DNA of 34,214 nucleotides from Subtercola sp. Z020 (GCF_002931235.1 NZ_PSTT01000053.1:1-34214); one strand, 5' to 3'; shown: positions 1-7,599, counted from the first letter of the stretch. The notes: generated by a model from the letters alone, not told the origin. Numbers and translations are program-made.

Positions 1-99
1 TCTCGGTCGCGAGCAGGGCGACGAGGCTGTTCGCCGCGGCGTAACTGTCGAGGGCGACGACGCTCTGCACCGGGCACTCCAGCCAGACGGCGGCGCGGG
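1..99. repeat. 99-bp exact direct copy of part of the RpiR gene
   Basis: Bases 1-99 are identical to 1044-1142, which lie inside the RpiR regulator gene on the minus strand (roughly codons 271-303 of 333). Identity stops at base 100, in a GC-only run. The copy is cut by the left edge of the window, so it may be longer. Read on the minus strand it would be a fragment of a second RpiR-like C-terminus; read on the plus strand it is open in frame with the NTP-transferase that follows. It is either a recent duplication with a 1043-bp period or an assembly artefact. Confidence 0.9.
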
Positions 100-136
100 G
101 CGCGGCGGCGCGGGGTCTCTGGGCGGAGACGCGCGG

Positions 137-988
137 GTGGCCGGGGTGCTGCTCGCGGCGGGCGCCGGCACGCGCATGGGCCAGCCGAAGGCGCTGGTGC
201 GGGGCGGGCGCGGCGAGGCGTGGGTCGTGCCGGGCGGGCGCGGCGAGGCGTGGGTCGTGCGGGGTGCGCGGGTTCTGTTGGACTCCGGATGCTCGCCCGT
301 CGTGGTGGTGATCGGTGCGGCCGCGGCAGACGTTCGCGCGGTGCTGGCGGCGGCGCTCGGCGCGGAGCCCCGACTCGTGGTCTGCGAGGCGGCGGACTGG
401 GCCGACGGTATGGGGGCGTCGTTGAGGGCCGGGCTCGGTGCGGTGGCGGCGAGTGCGGGCGCGGGTGCGGGCGAGAGCCCGGGCGCGGGTGCGGGTGGGG
501 GTGGGGGTGCGAGCCTGGACGCAGTCGCAGTCGCAGTCGCAGACGCAGACGCAGTCGCAGTCGCAGTCGCAGACGCAGACGCAGACGCAGCAGAATCGCA
601 GCCCGAGGTGGTCGGGGCGCTCATCACCCTCGTCGACACACCCTCGCTCCGCGTCGAGACGATCGCTCGGGTACGCGCGGAGGCCTTCCGGGGCGGCCGA
701 GGCCTCGCCGCGGTCGGCGACCACGCCCTGGTGCAGGCGACGTTCGACGGTCGGCCCGGGCATCCGGTGTTCCTCGGCCGGGCGCACTGGGCGCCGCTCG
801 CCGCTGAGTTGCACGGTGATTCGGGAGCCCGGCGGTACCTGCTCGCCCGCGGCGCCGCCCCGGTGGAGTGCGCCGACCTCGAACCGGGCCACGATGTCGA
901 CAGCCTGCGTCCGCCGTCGCGGGAGACGCAGGGGGCCGACGGCTCCGCAGGTCAGCGGGGCGACTCCAGCTCGTCGAGGTCGGTGTAG
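137..988 (+). CDS. MobA/MocA-like nucleotidyltransferase (molybdenum cofactor cytidylyl/guanylyltransferase family) with repeat insertions
   Basis: The N-terminus AGVLLAAGAGTRMGQPKAL is the nucleotide-binding signature of the MobA-like NTP-transferase family. Later come the family motif GMGASLRAGL (about residue 93), LVDTP, and the C-terminal pattern RPGHPVFLGR...DSGARRYL. These enzymes load CTP or GTP onto molybdopterin; a MocA role for a xanthine dehydrogenase upstream would suit the purine genes here, but that is inferred. The GTG start at 137 has GGAG about 8 nt upstream; the frame is also open further left. Two in-frame repeat insertions are present: a duplicated 30-bp block (about 204-263) and an Ala-Gly then Asp-Ala/Val-Ala tract (about residues 105-152) where relatives have a short loop. 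The last 37 bp overlap the end of the convergent RpiR gene. Confidence 0.75.
   Translation: MAGVLLAAGAGTRMGQPKALVRGGRGEAWVVPGGRGEAWVVRGARVLLDSGCSPVVVVIGAAAADVRAVLAAALGAEPRLVVCEAADWADGMGASLRAGLGAVAASAGAGAGESPGAGAGGGGGASLDAVAVAVADADAVAVAVADADADAAESQPEVVGALITLVDTPSLRVETIARVRAEAFRGGRGLAAVGDHALVQATFDGRPGHPVFLGRAHWAPLAAELHGDSGARRYLLARGAAPVECADLEPGHDVDSLRPPSRETQGADGSAGQRGDSSSSRSV
204..263 (+). repeat. 30-bp tandem duplication inside the NTP-transferase
   Basis: Two near-identical 30-bp blocks each encode GGRGEAWVV plus one residue. They lie just after the conserved KAL motif, where the family normally has about ten residues. The duplication keeps the frame. Confidence 0.8.
518..592 (+). repeat. Hexanucleotide coding repeat GCAGTC/GCAGAC
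   Basis: This is an array of 6-bp units GCAGTC and GCAGAC. It has a 30-bp higher-order unit encoding DAVAVAVADA, present twice, then a remnant. Changes in copy number would preserve the frame. It follows an Ala-Gly-rich stretch (about 450-510) that is also internally repetitive. Confidence 0.9.
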
Positions 989-1953
989 AGCCGGTTGATC
1001 GCGGCGATGCGGGTGCGCGTCGTGCGACTCGAATGGCCGAGGGTCTCGGTCGCGAGCAGGGCGACGAGGCTGTTCGCCGCGGCGTAACTGTCGAGGGCGA
1101 CGACGCTCTGCACCGGGCACTCCAGCCAGACGGCGGCGCGGGCGGCGTGACGCTCGGCGGAGTCGTCGGCGAGGAGGATGACGGGTGCGCCGAGTGCGGC
1201 CGCGGCATCCACGATCCGTGAGAAGCCGGCGGGGCGGCGGCGGAACCCGACGAGGACGACCGCGTCGGCGGCGGTCAGCCCACGGAGTTCTTCGGCGATC
1301 GACTGGCCGGGCTGGGGGGCGAGGCGAACGTCGGCGAGGCCCTGCACGAGTTGTTCGCGAAGGTGCAGGGCGACGGGGTAGGAGTTGCGGAGCCCGATGA
1401 CGACCACGCGGCGGGCCTGGGCGATCAGGCCGGCTGCGGCGGCGAGGCGCCCATCGGCGGCGAGGGCGAGCACGGCCCGGAGGTTGGCGAGCTCTCGCTC
1501 GAGGTGCGCTTCGAGCGTCGGCGTCGGGCTCGGGGTCGGGCCGGTGGCGGCGCCGCGCGCGATGCCGGGGCGCGCGGCCGCCGGTGCGATGGCCGCTGGC
1601 GCAGGGGCAGCCGGCGCTGGGGCCGCTGGCGCAGTGGCCGCCGATGCAGCGGCGGCGTGCGCCGAGCCGAGGGTGATGCCGCCGAGCGGAACGCCCTGGC
1701 CCCGCAGCGCCCGGGCATGGGCCCGCACCTCCTGGGCGTCGGCGTAGCCGAGACTGCGGAAGAGGCGGCTCACGGTGGCCTTCGACACTCCGCTGAGGCC
1801 CGCGAGCTCGCTGGCGTTGTAGACGGCGAGGTCGTCGAGGTGGTCGAGGATCACGTCGGCGGCGCGCTGCTCCTGCGGCGAGAGCTCACCGTACGCGTCG
1901 GCGATCCGCTGCCCGATGGGGGCGGGCACTGCGTCGGAGGCGGGCACGGTCAC
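952..1953 (-). CDS. RpiR/MurR-family transcriptional regulator (HTH + SIS)
   Basis: An N-terminal RpiR helix-turn-helix (about residues 10-85, with ELAGLSGVSKATVSRLFRSL as the recognition region) is followed by a low-complexity Ala-Pro linker (about 100-145). A C-terminal SIS sugar-isomerase-like domain (about 170-310) contains VVVIGLRNSYPVA and VLVGFRRRPAGF. RpiR proteins usually sense a phosphorylated sugar or other small ligand through SIS. The GTG start overlaps the stop of the upstream M20 hydrolase as GTGA, so the gene is the last of a translationally coupled series (amidase, pucG, hydrolase, rpiR). A local regulator of ureide use is the natural guess. The direct repeats before pucG (4621-4669) are candidate operators. 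The family call is firm; ligand and targets are inferred. Confidence 0.9.
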   Translation of the reverse strand: MTVPASDAVPAPIGQRIADAYGELSPQEQRAADVILDHLDDLAVYNASELAGLSGVSKATVSRLFRSLGYADAQEVRAHARALRGQGVPLGGITLGSAHAAAASAATAPAAPAPAAPAPAAIAPAAARPGIARGAATGPTPSPTPTLEAHLERELANLRAVLALAADGRLAAAAGLIAQARRVVVIGLRNSYPVALHLREQLVQGLADVRLAPQPGQSIAEELRGLTAADAVVLVGFRRRPAGFSRIVDAAAALGAPVILLADDSAERHAARAAVWLECPVQSVVALDSYAAANSLVALLATETLGHSSRTTRTRIAAINRLYTDLDELESPR

Positions 1954-3317
1954 GCGGGATGCGCTGCGACCAGCGCGCGCACGGCCGCCTCGAAGGCATC
2001 GGTTGCGGCGGCCACGTCTTCTGCCAGCACGTGCTCGTCGGGGTGGTGGCTGACACCCCCGCGGCAGCGGATGAACAGCATCGCGAAATCGGTGACGTCG
2101 GCCACAGCCATCCCGTCGTGCCCGGCGCGACTGAGCAGCAGCATCGGGTCGGTCTGGCCGGTGCTCCGGATGCCCGTTTCGATCGCCGCGCGGAGTCGGG
2201 GGCTGCAGGCGACGGCGGGGGCGCTGTGCGTCTGGCGGGATTCGACGGTGAGCCCCCGGCGCGCGGCGACCGCGGCCATGGCGTCGCCCAGCTGCTGCCA
2301 GACGCGGTCGCGGTCGTCGTCGAACTCCGCACGGAGGTCGAGGCTCAGTTCGACGCGGCCGGGAATCACGTTGACCGCGTTCGGGAAGACGTCGAGGTGG
2401 CCCACCGTGGCGATGAGCCCGGCGCCGCGCGCGGTGCTCTCGATGAGGGAGACGATCTCGGCCGCACCGGCCAGGGCGTCGTGGCGTCGGTCGAAGGGGG
2501 TGCCGGAATGGCCCGCCTGGCCGGTGACCGTGATGGCGAAACGGCGGGCTCCGGCGATGGACGAGACGATGCCGAGGGCGTGACCGGCCTCCTCGAGGTA
2601 CGGGCCCTGCTCGATGTGCGCTTCGAGGTAGCCGACGAGATCGTCGGGGCGCCGGGCGGCGGCGGCAAGGCCGGTCGGCGCGCTGGCGTCGGTCACGGCA
2701 TCAGGAGCCGGCGTTTCGAGCGTGGGATCGAGCCCGAACGCGGTGTACGCGTCACGGAGGGTGATGCCCTGCTCGTCGACGAGGTCGAGCCAGTCGGGGT
2801 CGAAGGTTCCGGCGAGCGCTCGGCTGCCGAGCAGGGCCCGGCCGAAGCGGGTGCCCTCTTCGTCGCCGAACGCGACCACTTCGAGCGCGAACGGAAGGTC
2901 GATGCCGCTGGAATGGATGCGATCGACTGTGGCGATGGCGATGAGGACGCCGAGGATCCCGTCGTAGCGCCCGGCAGCGGGAACGGTGTCGAGGTGCGAG
3001 CCGAGCAGCAGGGCCGGGAGCCCGGGGGTGCGGCCTTCGAGGCGGCCGCACTGGTTGCCTGCGGCGTCTTGCCAGGTGCGCATGCCGGCTTCGAGCATCC
3101 ACTTCGCGGCGAGCGCGTTGACGGCGCGATGCTCGTCGGTGAGGTAGACCCGGCGGATCAGGCCGCCGGGCAGGGTGCTGTAGGCGGCGAGTTCGTCGCA
3201 GCGGGCGAGCAGCGAGACGGCGCCGGTGCGGTCGAGGGGCCCGGTGGCGGGCGTCGCGTGCGGGGCTGCGGATTCGTACGGGGCTGCGGCTTCGAGCGGG
3301 GCTGCGGCTTCTGTCAC
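1950..3317 (-). CDS. allC: M20-family amidohydrolase, probable allantoate amidohydrolase
   Basis: This is a Zn-dependent M20 hydantoinase/carbamoylase-type hydrolase. Visible metal-site motifs are GSHLDTVPAAGRYDGILGV, FGDEEGTRFG, AHIEQGPYLEE and the C-terminal SHHPDEHV. The dimerisation-domain motif TGQAGHSGTPFDRRHDAL is also present. The family includes allantoate amidohydrolase (AllC), ureidoglycolate hydrolase and N-carbamoyl amino acid hydrolases. Sequence alone does not settle the substrate; the coupled PucG-type aminotransferase, which uses the ureidoglycine made by AllC, favours allantoate. The GTG start overlaps the pucG stop (GTGA). A short repeated Ala-rich N-terminus (AAPLEAAAPYESAAP) precedes the conserved fold and may be dispensable. 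An N-carbamoyl-beta-alanine role for the pyrimidine operon is less likely because that operon has its own enzyme. Confidence 0.85.
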   Translation of the reverse strand: MTEAAAPLEAAAPYESAAPHATPATGPLDRTGAVSLLARCDELAAYSTLPGGLIRRVYLTDEHRAVNALAAKWMLEAGMRTWQDAAGNQCGRLEGRTPGLPALLLGSHLDTVPAAGRYDGILGVLIAIATVDRIHSSGIDLPFALEVVAFGDEEGTRFGRALLGSRALAGTFDPDWLDLVDEQGITLRDAYTAFGLDPTLETPAPDAVTDASAPTGLAAAARRPDDLVGYLEAHIEQGPYLEEAGHALGIVSSIAGARRFAITVTGQAGHSGTPFDRRHDALAGAAEIVSLIESTARGAGLIATVGHLDVFPNAVNVIPGRVELSLDLRAEFDDDRDRVWQQLGDAMAAVAARRGLTVESRQTHSAPAVACSPRLRAAIETGIRSTGQTDPMLLLSRAGHDGMAVADVTDFAMLFIRCRGGVSHHPDEHVLAEDVAAATDAFEAAVRALVAAHPA

Positions 3318-4606
3318 AGGTCGACCGTCTCCAGGGCGGCCAGCTCCACCGCGCGCGCTTCGTCGGCAGCGCGTTCGTCGGCAGCGCGTTCATCGGAATA
3401 GAAGTCGAGGGCGGCGCCGACTCCCCCGCCGGCCGACACCCCGGCGCCTGCGCGGCGCAGCACCTGCTCGAGGGCGGCGAGCGTCGTGAGCACCGTGTCA
3501 CGCCGAGCGTTGTAGCCCATCGTGCCGATGCGCCAGACCTTGCCGTGCAGCGGGCCGAACGAGGTTCCGATCTCGATGCCGTAGTCGTCGAGCAGTTCCC
3601 CGCGCACCGCGTCGCCCGAGACCCCCTGCGGGATGTACACCGCCGTCACGTTGTTCATCTTGTGCGAGACGTCGCCGAAGACCTCGAGCCCGAGGCCGCG
3701 GAGGCCCTCGAGCATGGCGCCGCCGTGCATCCGGTGCCGTTCGACGGCGACGTCGATGCCCTCCTCGACGAGCAGGCGGGCGCACTCGCGCGCGGCGTAG
3801 AGCATCGACGTGGCCTCGGTGTGGTGATTGAGACGCTTCTCGCCCCAGTAGTCGAAGATCATGGCGAGGTCGAAGTAGTTCGACCGGATGGGTGCGCGGA
3901 GCACCTCGTCGCCGTCGGTGCGGATGCCCGCCTCGATGCTCTTGCGAGAGTCGATGAGCTCCACGGCGCGCGGCGAGAAGGTGGCCGGCGCAGATCCGCT
4001 CGGGCCGGCCAGGCATTTCTGCAGGCCCGCCGTGACGGCGTCGAGGCCCCAGGCATCCGCCTCGAAGGCGTTGCCGGCGAGGGATGCCGTGACATCCGTG
4101 TAGAAGATGACGCCGTGTTCGCGGCAGATCGCGCCGAGTTCGTCGAGGGGCTGGGCCATCGTGGTGGAGGTGTCGCCGTGCACGACCGCGAGGATCTTCG
4201 GTTGCGTCTCGCGTATGGCGCGCTCGATCTGCTCGGGCGTGAAGACGGTGCCCCACTCGGCCTCGATGACGTGCACCTCGGCGCCGGAACGCTCGGCGAT
4301 CTCGCGGAGCAGGTGACCGAACCGGCCGAAGACCGGCACGAGCACGCGGTCGCCGGGCTCGATCATGCTGATGAGGGCCGCTTCGATGCCGGCGCGCGAG
4401 GTTCCGTCGATGAGCAGCGTCTGTTCGTTCGCCGTGCGGAACACCTCGCGGTAGAGCGCCATGGTCTCGGTCATGTAGGCCGTCATCGCCGGGTCGTACT
4501 GGCCGAGCAGCTGGGCGGACAGGGCGCGCAGCACCCGGGGGTCGGCGTTGATCGGGCCCGGGCCCATGAGCAGGCGGCTGGGCGGGTTGATCGGCAGGCT
4601 GGCCAT
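3314..4606 (-). CDS. pucG: Class V aminotransferase, probable (S)-ureidoglycine-glyoxylate aminotransferase
   Basis: This is a fold-type I PLP enzyme of the alanine-glyoxylate aminotransferase family. LLMGPGPINADPRVL lies near the N-terminus, DVTASLAGN carries the PLP Asp, and GLQKCLAGPSG carries the Schiff-base Lys (about K197). Two positions look like the ureidoglycine type rather than AGT: Gln36 in LLGQYDP, where AGTs usually have His, and Asn260 in LNHHTEAT, where AGTs usually have Tyr or Phe. The reaction would be ureidoglycine + glyoxylate to oxalurate + glycine, directly after allantoate hydrolysis. The start at ATG 4606 is chosen for GGAGA about 5 nt upstream and because the fold begins there; an upstream ATG at 4657 lies within the direct repeats. 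The C-terminus carries a duplicated ERAAD stretch. The stop overlaps the next gene. Confidence 0.85.
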   Translation of the reverse strand: MASLPINPPSRLLMGPGPINADPRVLRALSAQLLGQYDPAMTAYMTETMALYREVFRTANEQTLLIDGTSRAGIEAALISMIEPGDRVLVPVFGRFGHLLREIAERSGAEVHVIEAEWGTVFTPEQIERAIRETQPKILAVVHGDTSTTMAQPLDELGAICREHGVIFYTDVTASLAGNAFEADAWGLDAVTAGLQKCLAGPSGSAPATFSPRAVELIDSRKSIEAGIRTDGDEVLRAPIRSNYFDLAMIFDYWGEKRLNHHTEATSMLYAARECARLLVEEGIDVAVERHRMHGGAMLEGLRGLGLEVFGDVSHKMNNVTAVYIPQGVSGDAVRGELLDDYGIEIGTSFGPLHGKVWRIGTMGYNARRDTVLTTLAALEQVLRRAGAGVSAGGGVGAALDFYSDERAADERAADEARAVELAALETVDL

Positions 4607-4620
4607 GGGGTCTCCGGATG

Positions 4621-4669
4621 CTCGTGAATCAGATGTTTCAGGGTAGCACTCGTGCAACAGATGTTTCAG
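4621..4669. promoter_or_regulatory. Two 21-bp direct repeats, candidate operator of pucG-allC-rpiR
   Basis: Two 21-bp copies (4621-4641 and 4649-4669) match at 19 of 21 positions and start 28 bp apart. Both begin CTCGTG and end CAGATGTTTCAG. They fill the 59-bp gap between the amidase gene and pucG, and the second copy covers the amidase stop codon. A spacing near 2.5 helical turns suits two regulator dimers. The RpiR protein of the same operon is the obvious candidate binder (inferred). Confidence 0.65.
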
Positions 4670-5754
4670 AGCGCGGCGAAGTCGGCGACGCGGATGCGGG
4701 CGTGCACACCCTTGACGATGTCGACCACCTGCGAGATGTTGAAGTCGGTCGCGGCGCTGAGGTACGCGTAGGCGAGGTGCGGATCCATGCCGTACCGCGC
4801 TCCGAGCAGCCCGATCGCTGCGCGCACGCAGTGCTGCACCGCCTCGTCGAGATCGACGCTCAGACCGGTCGGTACGAGGAACTCGCGGGTCTCGGCGAGC
4901 GGCCCGACGAGCCGGCCGAACTGCTGCAGGGCATCCTGCTGCTCGACGACGTCGAAGCGCACCGTCACCCGAAGCGACGCCTCCATCGCGGTGAGCGCGA
5001 CCTCGCCGTCGCCCTGCGCGAAGTGCGGATCGCCGACGTAGGCGAGGGCGCCCGGTACCTGCACTGGGAGGTAGAGCGCGCTGCCGGCGGTCAGCAGGTT
5101 GATGTCGATGTTGCCCCCGTGCGGGCCGGGCGGCACCGAGTGCGGGCGGGTGTCGCCCGAGACGGCGACGCCCATGATGCCGAGGAACGGCGCGAGGGGA
5201 AAACGCACCACCTGCGGGCCGCCGGGCGTGACCGGCAGGGTGCCGACCCGGCGGCCATCCGGATCTTCGTCGACCGCCGAGAAGACGCTCACCGTCTCGA
5301 GGTCGGCGGGGTACTCCTCCGGCAGGGCCCCGCGGCTGTGCCGATTGGAGATCACGCCGTACGGAACGCGGGGCAGCGCCTCGACGAGCGTCATCTGCAG
5401 GAGGTCGCCCGGGCGGGCGCCGCGCACGCGGATCGGGCCGGTCACCACATGCGGGCCGTCGGAGCTGCGATCACGGGGGTAGTCGGAGCCGGCGAGAGCG
5501 ATCGCGTCGTCGAGCACGTGGTCACGGTCGACGCCGTGGCCACGGAAGTAGCCGAGCGGGTCGCGACCCTGGTCTTCGAGGATGCCCTCGTGGCTCAGCG
5601 TGTCGATGGTGACCTCGTCGCCGGAGTCGACCTCGAGCACCGCCTCGTCTGCGGCGCAGGGCAGGCGGCCCCACAGCACGTTGCGGCCGGTGGCGGGCAG
5701 ATAGTGTGGGGACCGGATCGGGCCGCTCTGCGGCTGGAGCGTGTCGAAGTCCAT
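4666..5754 (-). CDS. Acetamidase/formamidase family amidohydrolase
   Basis: This is an FmdA/AmdA-type beta-sandwich amidase that hydrolyses short aliphatic amides to acid and ammonia. Visible family blocks are the N-terminal ...LPATGRNVLWG and EVDSGDEVTIDTLSHEG, the central GPIRVRGARPGDLLQ, and the conserved GGNIDINLL and DPHFAQGDGEV near residue 230. Length (362 aa) is normal. ATG at 5754 has GAGGGA close upstream. It is the first gene of the minus-strand series with pucG and the M20 hydrolase, so its substrate could be formamide or an amide made in ureide breakdown, such as oxamate or oxalurate; this is speculation from position. The promoter would lie in the divergent region shared with the YoaK gene. 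Confidence 0.85.
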   Translation of the reverse strand: MDFDTLQPQSGPIRSPHYLPATGRNVLWGRLPCAADEAVLEVDSGDEVTIDTLSHEGILEDQGRDPLGYFRGHGVDRDHVLDDAIALAGSDYPRDRSSDGPHVVTGPIRVRGARPGDLLQMTLVEALPRVPYGVISNRHSRGALPEEYPADLETVSVFSAVDEDPDGRRVGTLPVTPGGPQVVRFPLAPFLGIMGVAVSGDTRPHSVPPGPHGGNIDINLLTAGSALYLPVQVPGALAYVGDPHFAQGDGEVALTAMEASLRVTVRFDVVEQQDALQQFGRLVGPLAETREFLVPTGLSVDLDEAVQHCVRAAIGLLGARYGMDPHLAYAYLSAATDFNISQVVDIVKGVHARIRVADFAAL

Positions 5755-5882
5755 GTTCCCTCGTGCCTCTCGGTGCGTTCCAGGCCGGCTGCCCGGGGCA
5801 GCCGTTCGCCGGTCTTCTGCCGACCATCCGCCGACCCTTCGAGAGTAGTGCCGCGCCCCCCTGCGGCCGAGTGAGGAAACCG
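5755..5882. promoter_or_regulatory. Divergent promoter region with a 19-bp palindrome
   Basis: This is the 128-bp gap between the amidase (leftward) and YoaK (rightward) genes. A near-perfect palindrome at 5786-5804 has 9-bp arms CGGCTGCCC and GGGCAGCCG around one G. On the minus strand TACTCT (5842-5847) fits an actinobacterial -10 box for the amidase transcript. The palindrome could be an operator or a leader hairpin. Confidence 0.45.
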
Positions 5883-6641
5883 ATGCTCCGACGACTCAGC
5901 AGCAACACGCCGAAGCTCCACCTCGGGCTGATGCTCGCCCTGACCTTCTCCACCGGCGTCGTCGACGCGGTCGGCTACCTCGGGCTCGACCGCGTCTTCA
6001 CCGGAAACATGACCGGCAACGTCGTGATCCTCGGCATGGCACTGGCCGGTGCCGACGGCCTGCCGGTGATCGGGCCGGTGATCGCGCTGCTCAGCTTCAT
6101 GCTCGGCGCGGTGATCGCGGGGCGGGTTCTGCGGCCGATCAAGGAGGGCTGGACGCATCGCAGCACGACGTTGCTCACAGTGGTCGCGGTGATCATGGTC
6201 GGGCTGGCGATCGCGTTGCTGATCTACGGCGGCACTCCCCCGAAGCCGGCCGAGTACATCGTGACGCTGTTCCTGGCCATCGCCATGGGCATCCAGGCGG
6301 GAACGGCGCGGCACATCGCGGTGAAGGATGTCACGACCGTGGTCGTCACGTCGACAATCACCGGGTTCGCAGCGGACTCGCGCCTGGCGGGCGGGAAGGG
6401 CCAGCCGTGGTTCCGCCGGGCGGCGGCGATCGTGCTGATCGCTGCGGGTGCTGGAGTGGGTGCACTGTTGCTGCGGCTCGGGCTCGGCTGGGGGGTGTCG
6501 CTCTCGGCGCTCATCACGGTGGTGGTGGCGCTGCTCGGCCACGTCGGTGCGCGGTACTCGTCGGCGGCGGCTTCGGCCGCGGCTCTCGAGGCCGAGCGGG
6601 CGACTCCTGCCGACGACCCGCAGGCGCCGCGCCCCGTCTAG
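5883..6641 (+). CDS. YoaK/DUF1275 family membrane protein
   Basis: This is a small polytopic membrane protein of about 252 aa with five or six hydrophobic segments. The DUF1275 signature near the N-terminus is seen in FSTGVVDAVGYLGL and VFTGNMTGNVVILGMAL. A second hallmark, LFLAIAMGIQAGTARHIAVKD, is followed by VVVTSTITGFAAD in the middle. The family function is unknown; a transporter-like role is often assumed. The start at ATG 5883 is chosen for GAGGAA 5 nt upstream and because the conserved fold begins there; the frame is open further left but without family sequence. The stop TAG lies in the first copy of a 16-bp tandem repeat shared with the end of mutM. Confidence 0.85.
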   Translation: MLRRLSSNTPKLHLGLMLALTFSTGVVDAVGYLGLDRVFTGNMTGNVVILGMALAGADGLPVIGPVIALLSFMLGAVIAGRVLRPIKEGWTHRSTTLLTVVAVIMVGLAIALLIYGGTPPKPAEYIVTLFLAIAMGIQAGTARHIAVKDVTTVVVTSTITGFAADSRLAGGKGQPWFRRAAAIVLIAAGAGVGALLLRLGLGWGVSLSALITVVVALLGHVGARYSSAAASAAALEAERATPADDPQAPRPV

Positions 6642-6674
6642 GCCGCGCCCCGTCTAGGCCGCGCCCCGTCTAGG
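6627..6674. repeat. 16-bp tandem repeat, three copies, at convergent gene ends
   Basis: Three perfect copies of CCGCGCCCCGTCTAGG lie between the YoaK gene and mutM. Each copy holds CTAG, which reads as a TAG stop on both strands. The YoaK stop is in copy 1 and the mutM stop (CTA on the plus strand at 6670-6672) in copy 3. There is no obvious intrinsic terminator here. Confidence 0.9.
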
Positions 6675-7599
6675 CCGCGGGGCGGGGGCGCTTCAGGCGC
6701 TGGCAGTGGGGGCAGAAGTGCGAGGAGCGGTTCATGAACTGCTCGCGCACGATGAGGTGGCCGCAGCGCGGGCACGGCTTGCCCTGCTGCCCGTACGCAT
6801 TCAGGCTGTGCGAGAAGTAGCCGGAGGCGCCGTTGACGTTCACGTACTGCGCGTCGAAGCTGGTGCCGCCCTCGGCGAGCGCCTTCGTCACGACGAGGCG
6901 CACCTCGGCGAGCAGGCGGCGGGCGACACGCGGCCCGAGCGAGGCGGTCGGCTGCGCGTAGTGCAGTTTCGCAGCCCAGAGGGCCTCGTCGGCGTAGATG
7001 TTGCCGATGCCGCTGACGAGGGTCTGGTCGAGCAGCGCCCGCTTGATGCCGGTGCTCTTGCGCTGCAGCGCCCCGAAGAAGGTCGCCTCGTCGAACGCCG
7101 GGTCGAGGGGGTCGCGCGCGATGTGCGCGACCTGGCTGGGAATGAGGGCAGCCCACGCCGGGTCGAGAACGGCAGCCCCCGCGAACCCGGCCGCGCGACC
7201 GTCGGCGGTCGACACCAGCTCGTCGACCGCCATCGATCCGAAGATGCGCTGGTCGACGAAGTTCACCCAGAGCTCGCCGAGAGCGGGATGCTCGATGCTC
7301 ACGCGGATGCGGAGCAGCCCGTCTTCGACCGCGCCGGGCGCACGGAGGAGCACCTGCCCGCTCATGCCGAGGTGAGTCACGAGGGCCCGGCCCGACGACA
7401 GCGGGAACCACAGGAACTTTCCGCGACGCACGGCCGCGAGCATCCGGTGCCCGGTGAGAAGGTCGGCGAACGGGCCGACGAGGGGGCTGTGCCGCTTGAG
7501 GGAGCGCGGGTCGAAGACTTCGACGCCGGTGATGAGGGAGCCAGAGACGGCGGGTTCGAGGCCGGCCCGCACGACCTCGACTTCGGGGAGTTCGGGCAC
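6670..7599 (-). CDS. mutM: Formamidopyrimidine-DNA glycosylase (Fpg/MutM)
   Basis: This enzyme removes 8-oxoguanine and formamidopyrimidines from DNA and nicks the abasic site. The start MPELPEVEVVR gives the catalytic Pro2 and Glu3. RRGKFLWF holds the conserved lysine (about K61), and GIGNIYADEALW belongs to the helix-two-turn-helix. The C-terminal zinc finger is complete: CPRCG, then CPHC 20 residues on, followed by RLKRP. Length (309 aa) is typical. GTG start. It follows rnc on the same strand after 55 bp and ends the yceD-rpmF-rnc-mutM group, the usual actinobacterial order. The stop is inside the 16-bp tandem repeat. Confidence 0.97.
   Translation of the reverse strand: MPELPEVEVVRAGLEPAVSGSLITGVEVFDPRSLKRHSPLVGPFADLLTGHRMLAAVRRGKFLWFPLSSGRALVTHLGMSGQVLLRAPGAVEDGLLRIRVSIEHPALGELWVNFVDQRIFGSMAVDELVSTADGRAAGFAGAAVLDPAWAALIPSQVAHIARDPLDPAFDEATFFGALQRKSTGIKRALLDQTLVSGIGNIYADEALWAAKLHYAQPTASLGPRVARRLLAEVRLVVTKALAEGGTSFDAQYVNVNGASGYFSHSLNAYGQQGKPCPRCGHLIVREQFMNRSSHFCPHCQRLKRPRPAA

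Noticed and set aside
1351-3401. Long plus-strand frames opposite the RpiR and M20 genes
   Set aside because: They show no family motifs and have the Arg/Gly-rich composition of GC-frame shadows.
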